The position numbers and the translations under genes were made by a program. Shown one piece after another: positions 33,349 through 35,443 of a DNA stretch of 35,443 bases. A model generated the notes under the pieces. That model saw only the letters and a program-made list of their open reading frames with translations. It did no database searches and was not told the DNA's origin. How positions within the stretch are numbered: the first letter of the stretch is position 1; the number at the start of each line of letters is the position of its first letter. Origin of the DNA: Candidatus Poribacteria bacterium (lineage in GTDB: Bacteria; Poribacteria; WGA-4E; WGA-3G); contig VXOP01000337.1 in the NCBI GenBank assembly GCA_009839975.1, positions 1 to 35,443 of the forward strand. The letters are read 5' to 3'.

Positions 33349-34662
33349 CTATGCCAAGACACCTCTAATGGGTCTTCCGCCGCGTGATAGTACGATGCGA
33401 ACACCGTCAGGAGATTCTATACTCTGATTGTAATCAATCCCGAGGCTCTGATAGATTGTTGCAGACAGGTCTTCAGGTTTGACAGGTGTTTCAGCGGGTT
33501 CTATTCCGAATGGGTCGGATGCCCCGACAACTTGTCCACCTTGAACACCGCCGCCTGCTAACATAATAGAGAAGACTCTTGGATGATGATCGCGTCCACC
33601 GCTTCCGTTAATGACAGGTGTTCTTCCGAATTCACCCATAGCGAGTACTAATGTGCTGTCAAGGAGTCCTCTTTGGTCAAGGTCGCCAATCAGTGTAGAC
33701 ATTGTATGGTCAAAAGTGCGGAGTTTACCTCGTAGAGATGAGAAGATGTTGTTATGGTTATCCCATCCGCCATTACTGACAGTGACAAAGTTAACGCCTG
33801 CTTCAACGAGTCTTCTTGCGAGGAGACAACTTTGTCCGAATGTATCTCTTCGGTATGCATCCCGCATCTGTTTAGGTTCTTTTGACAGGTCAAATGCACC
33901 GCGTGCGTCTTCTGAACTCATAAGGTTGTAAGCGGATTTGTAGAATTTATCCATTGCTTCAACTTTAGGGTTCCCTGCTTCATATTTTTTGAAGGCGTTG
34001 TCAACAGCATTTCTCAGATCTTTGCGTTCTTGAACCCGTTCATAGGTAACATCCTTGGGGGGGGCCAAATCGCGCACTTTGAAGTTATCGCTTGCTGGAT
34101 TTCCATCTGGCGAGAAGGGAGCCAGTGATGCGCCTAAGAATCCGCCACCTGCGTAAGCGACAGGTGATGGAACAGCAATATAAGGTGGCAATGCACTGCG
34201 CTGTTCTTTTAGTTTTGCTACGACAGCACCGTGTCCGGGAACCGCGAAACCGGGTAAAGGTTGATATCCTGTAATCATGTAGTGTGTTCCGCGTTCATGA
34301 GCGGCTTCTGGTGACGTCATGGAGCGGATGATACACAATTTATCTGCCTGTTTTGCCAATCTTGGCATGTGTTCACTAATTTGTATACCGGTAACATTTG
34401 TTGAAATTGGTTTGAATGATCCGCGTATTTCTTCAGGTGCGTTTGGTTTAAGGTCCCACATATCAAGGTGACTTGGACCGCCGCCTAACCATACAAGAAT
34501 AACGGATTTTGCTGTACCTTCTTTTGCTGTCGGCTCAGCGAATGCTTTTAATCGGAAAAAGTCAGTAAGTCCGAAGCCGAAGAATCCTAAGACACCAGCT
34601 TTAATCAGGTCTCTGCGATAAAACCCTTCGCAGTCTGTGTTTATGCAGTCTTTTCTAGGCAT
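33349..34662 (-). CDS. DUF1501 family protein with Tat-like signal
   Basis: A 437-residue protein of the DUF1501 group, structurally related to sulfatases and alkaline phosphatases. The N-terminus contains RRDLIKAGVLGFFGFGL (residues 16-32), a twin-arginine export signal, implying folded export. Family segments are VILVWLGGGPSHLDMWDLKP, then EHMPRLAKQADKLCIIRSM, THYMITGYQP, NGGWDNHNN, MGEFGRTP and RDHHPRVFSIMLAGGGV. In the latter motifs, conserved Asp and His residues are positioned like metal ligands. AGGAG lies 6 nt before the ATG. In Planctomycetes these genes usually pair with DUF1549/DUF1553 cytochrome-like genes; here the following genes encode WD40 and a haem-motif protein. The activity of the family is not established. 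Confidence 0.92.
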   Translation of the reverse strand: MPRKDCINTDCEGFYRRDLIKAGVLGFFGFGLTDFFRLKAFAEPTAKEGTAKSVILVWLGGGPSHLDMWDLKPNAPEEIRGSFKPISTNVTGIQISEHMPRLAKQADKLCIIRSMTSPEAAHERGTHYMITGYQPLPGFAVPGHGAVVAKLKEQRSALPPYIAVPSPVAYAGGGFLGASLAPFSPDGNPASDNFKVRDLAPPKDVTYERVQERKDLRNAVDNAFKKYEAGNPKVEAMDKFYKSAYNLMSSEDARGAFDLSKEPKQMRDAYRRDTFGQSCLLARRLVEAGVNFVTVSNGGWDNHNNIFSSLRGKLRTFDHTMSTLIGDLDQRGLLDSTLVLAMGEFGRTPVINGSGGRDHHPRVFSIMLAGGGVQGGQVVGASDPFGIEPAETPVKPEDLSATIYQSLGIDYNQSIESPDGVRIVLSRGGRPIRGVLA

Positions 34663-35082
34663 AATTTTCTCCTGTGCTTGGTTTGCAGTTATCTGCAGGG
34701 ATAGTACGTGAATAAGTTAAACTTTCTTTTACACCAACCTGTTGCATATTTCGTGGGAGGGTTTTACTGTTAATCAACCTTAGAAAATGACGTTAGATTC
34801 GGAGCGGTAACCCTTTCTAACCGCACTTAACGTCTGATAATGCTTCAATTATATCTTATTAAATTGGTGATGTCAAGGGAAAACGTCTATAAATCCAGAT
34901 TCCTTCATTTTAGCGTATTTTGGCATATATTTTGGAACGGAAGGATTCTGAATACTTGTATTTTTGTCAACTTAACTTGACATTAAGTCCTCCACTTCGA
35001 AGTGAATTGTTTTTTGTGTTATAGTGTTCTGTCTAGTTCGTTCTGTAGATCGGGTAAAGCAAAGCGAAACCGGACAATGCAA
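34663..35082. other. 420-nt gene-free gap
   Basis: No ORF with a ribosome site is seen. Contents: a perfect 12-bp palindrome CACTTCGAAGTG at 34993-35004; a TTGACA at 34977-34982 with no well-spaced -10 box; and, near 35046-35075, a segment with GGGTAAAGCAAAGCGAAACC that resembles intergenic repeats ending in 'gcgaaacc' in related genomes, from memory. The stretch is strongly AT-rich around 34840-34930. It probably holds the upstream region of the DUF1501 gene and the 3' region of the last gene. Confidence 0.5.
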
Positions 35083-35443
35083 TTAGTTAATAGGTGTTAA
35101 TCTATAATCCTCTAATTCAATAATTAAGTCTTCAGGTTTATCTGGGAGTTCAATATCATCATCATTATTTGTAGGCACTACATCTAAGAGTAGTCCAGAT
35201 CTTTGCTGATGAATTTTTACAATACCAATATTAGGTTCTAACCAAACAGTTGTAAATGTTTCTCCATGTGGATTTAAATTCTCATAAATATCCTCTGGCT
35301 CACATAAAACGGTTGTCTTGGTATGATATCTAATTTTCAAACAGTCGTTGAACGATAAATCACCAACTTTTATGGATTCTATACCTATTATGTTACCCAT
35401 TTGTTTAATGTTGAAATCGAATGTAACATTTTGTATCTCATCC
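35083..35443 (-). CDS. C-terminal part of an unrecognised protein (runs off the window)
   Basis: The reading frame stays open past the track start at 35400 to the window edge: codons before that ATG encode DEIQNVTFDFNIKQ with no stop, and no ribosome site precedes the ATG. This is therefore the 3' end of a longer gene, with at least 119 residues visible. The pattern VGDLSFNDCLKIRYHT, then TFTTVWLEPNIGIVKIHQQ resembles a fold common in exported bacterial proteins, where a 'G-F-x-x-C-L-x-V' strand is followed by 'T-x-W-Y-A-P-G-V-G-x-V-K'. The ending is acidic (DDDIELPDKPEDLIIELED). The full product and its N-terminal signal lie outside the window. Confidence 0.65.
   Translation of the reverse strand, partial: DEIQNVTFDFNIKQMGNIIGIESIKVGDLSFNDCLKIRYHTKTTVLCEPEDIYENLNPHGETFTTVWLEPNIGIVKIHQQRSGLLLDVVPTNNDDDIELPDKPEDLIIELEDYRLTPIN

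Noticed and set aside
34977-35025. TTGACA at 34977 as a promoter
   Set aside because: No -10-like hexamer occurs at 16-18 nt, and no plus-strand gene follows.

Overview
The window looks like chromosomal DNA of an uncultivated bacterium. The gene content fits Candidatus Poribacteria or a relative in or near the PVC/FCB groups: two phytanoyl-CoA dioxygenase (PhyH) proteins, two secreted WD40 proteins, a DUF1501 protein with a Tat-type signal, a large secreted haem-motif protein and a tricorn protease. Base composition is AT-leaning. Many gene gaps hold short palindromic repeats ending in a 'cccctac'-like motif. This placement is inferred from gene content; no 16S rRNA or other phylogenetic marker was analysed. 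No integrase, transposase, phage structural gene or CRISPR array was seen.

Layout. 1-6.4 kb (+): guaB (IMP dehydrogenase family), then a tightly coupled pair encoding a TPR lipoprotein and a secreted metzincin-like protein with fibronectin III domains. 6.4-8.0 kb (+): a second copy of the guaB promoter and leader, fused to a 12-codon guaB remnant, drives nuoI; an orphan MT-A70 adenine methyltransferase follows. 8.1-13.3 kb (+): a compact four-gene unit encoding a 918-aa unknown protein, a lactate/malate-dehydrogenase-fold protein that has lost its catalytic residues, XdhC, and a 113-aa unknown protein. A PhyH gene follows at 13.3-14.2 kb. 14.2-18.0 kb (-): PhyH, a DUF420 membrane protein and a large WD40 protein bracketed by short repeats. 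18.2-20.1 kb: an M24 peptidase converging on, and overlapping, an unknown gene. 20.3-22.7 kb: tRNA-Leu(CAA), a sugar isomerase-like TIM-barrel protein and hflX. 23.0-25.2 kb: an ABC-2-like permease and a divergent acetate kinase. 25.5-34.7 kb (-): tricorn protease, haem-motif/pre-peptidase protein, WD40 protein and DUF1501 protein. 35.1 kb to the end (-): the 3' part of another gene.

How the genes relate. Central metabolism (guaB, nuoI, ackA) and translation functions (tRNA-Leu, hflX) are mixed with lineage-type accessory genes. The four-gene unit with xdhC is the best candidate for an undescribed functional module. XdhC normally serves maturation of molybdenum hydroxylases, but no such enzyme is present; instead it is translationally coupled to a dehydrogenase-fold pseudoenzyme and preceded by a very large unrecognised protein. 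The minus-strand block at 25.5-34.7 kb suggests an envelope or periplasmic degradation function plus cytoplasmic peptide processing.

Starts were moved from the ORF track where a Shine-Dalgarno sequence decided the choice: guaB, nuoI, the 113-aa gene, the large WD40 gene, the DUF420 gene, the M24 peptidase and the haem-motif protein. All family assignments come from reading motifs and remembered family alignments, not from a database search.
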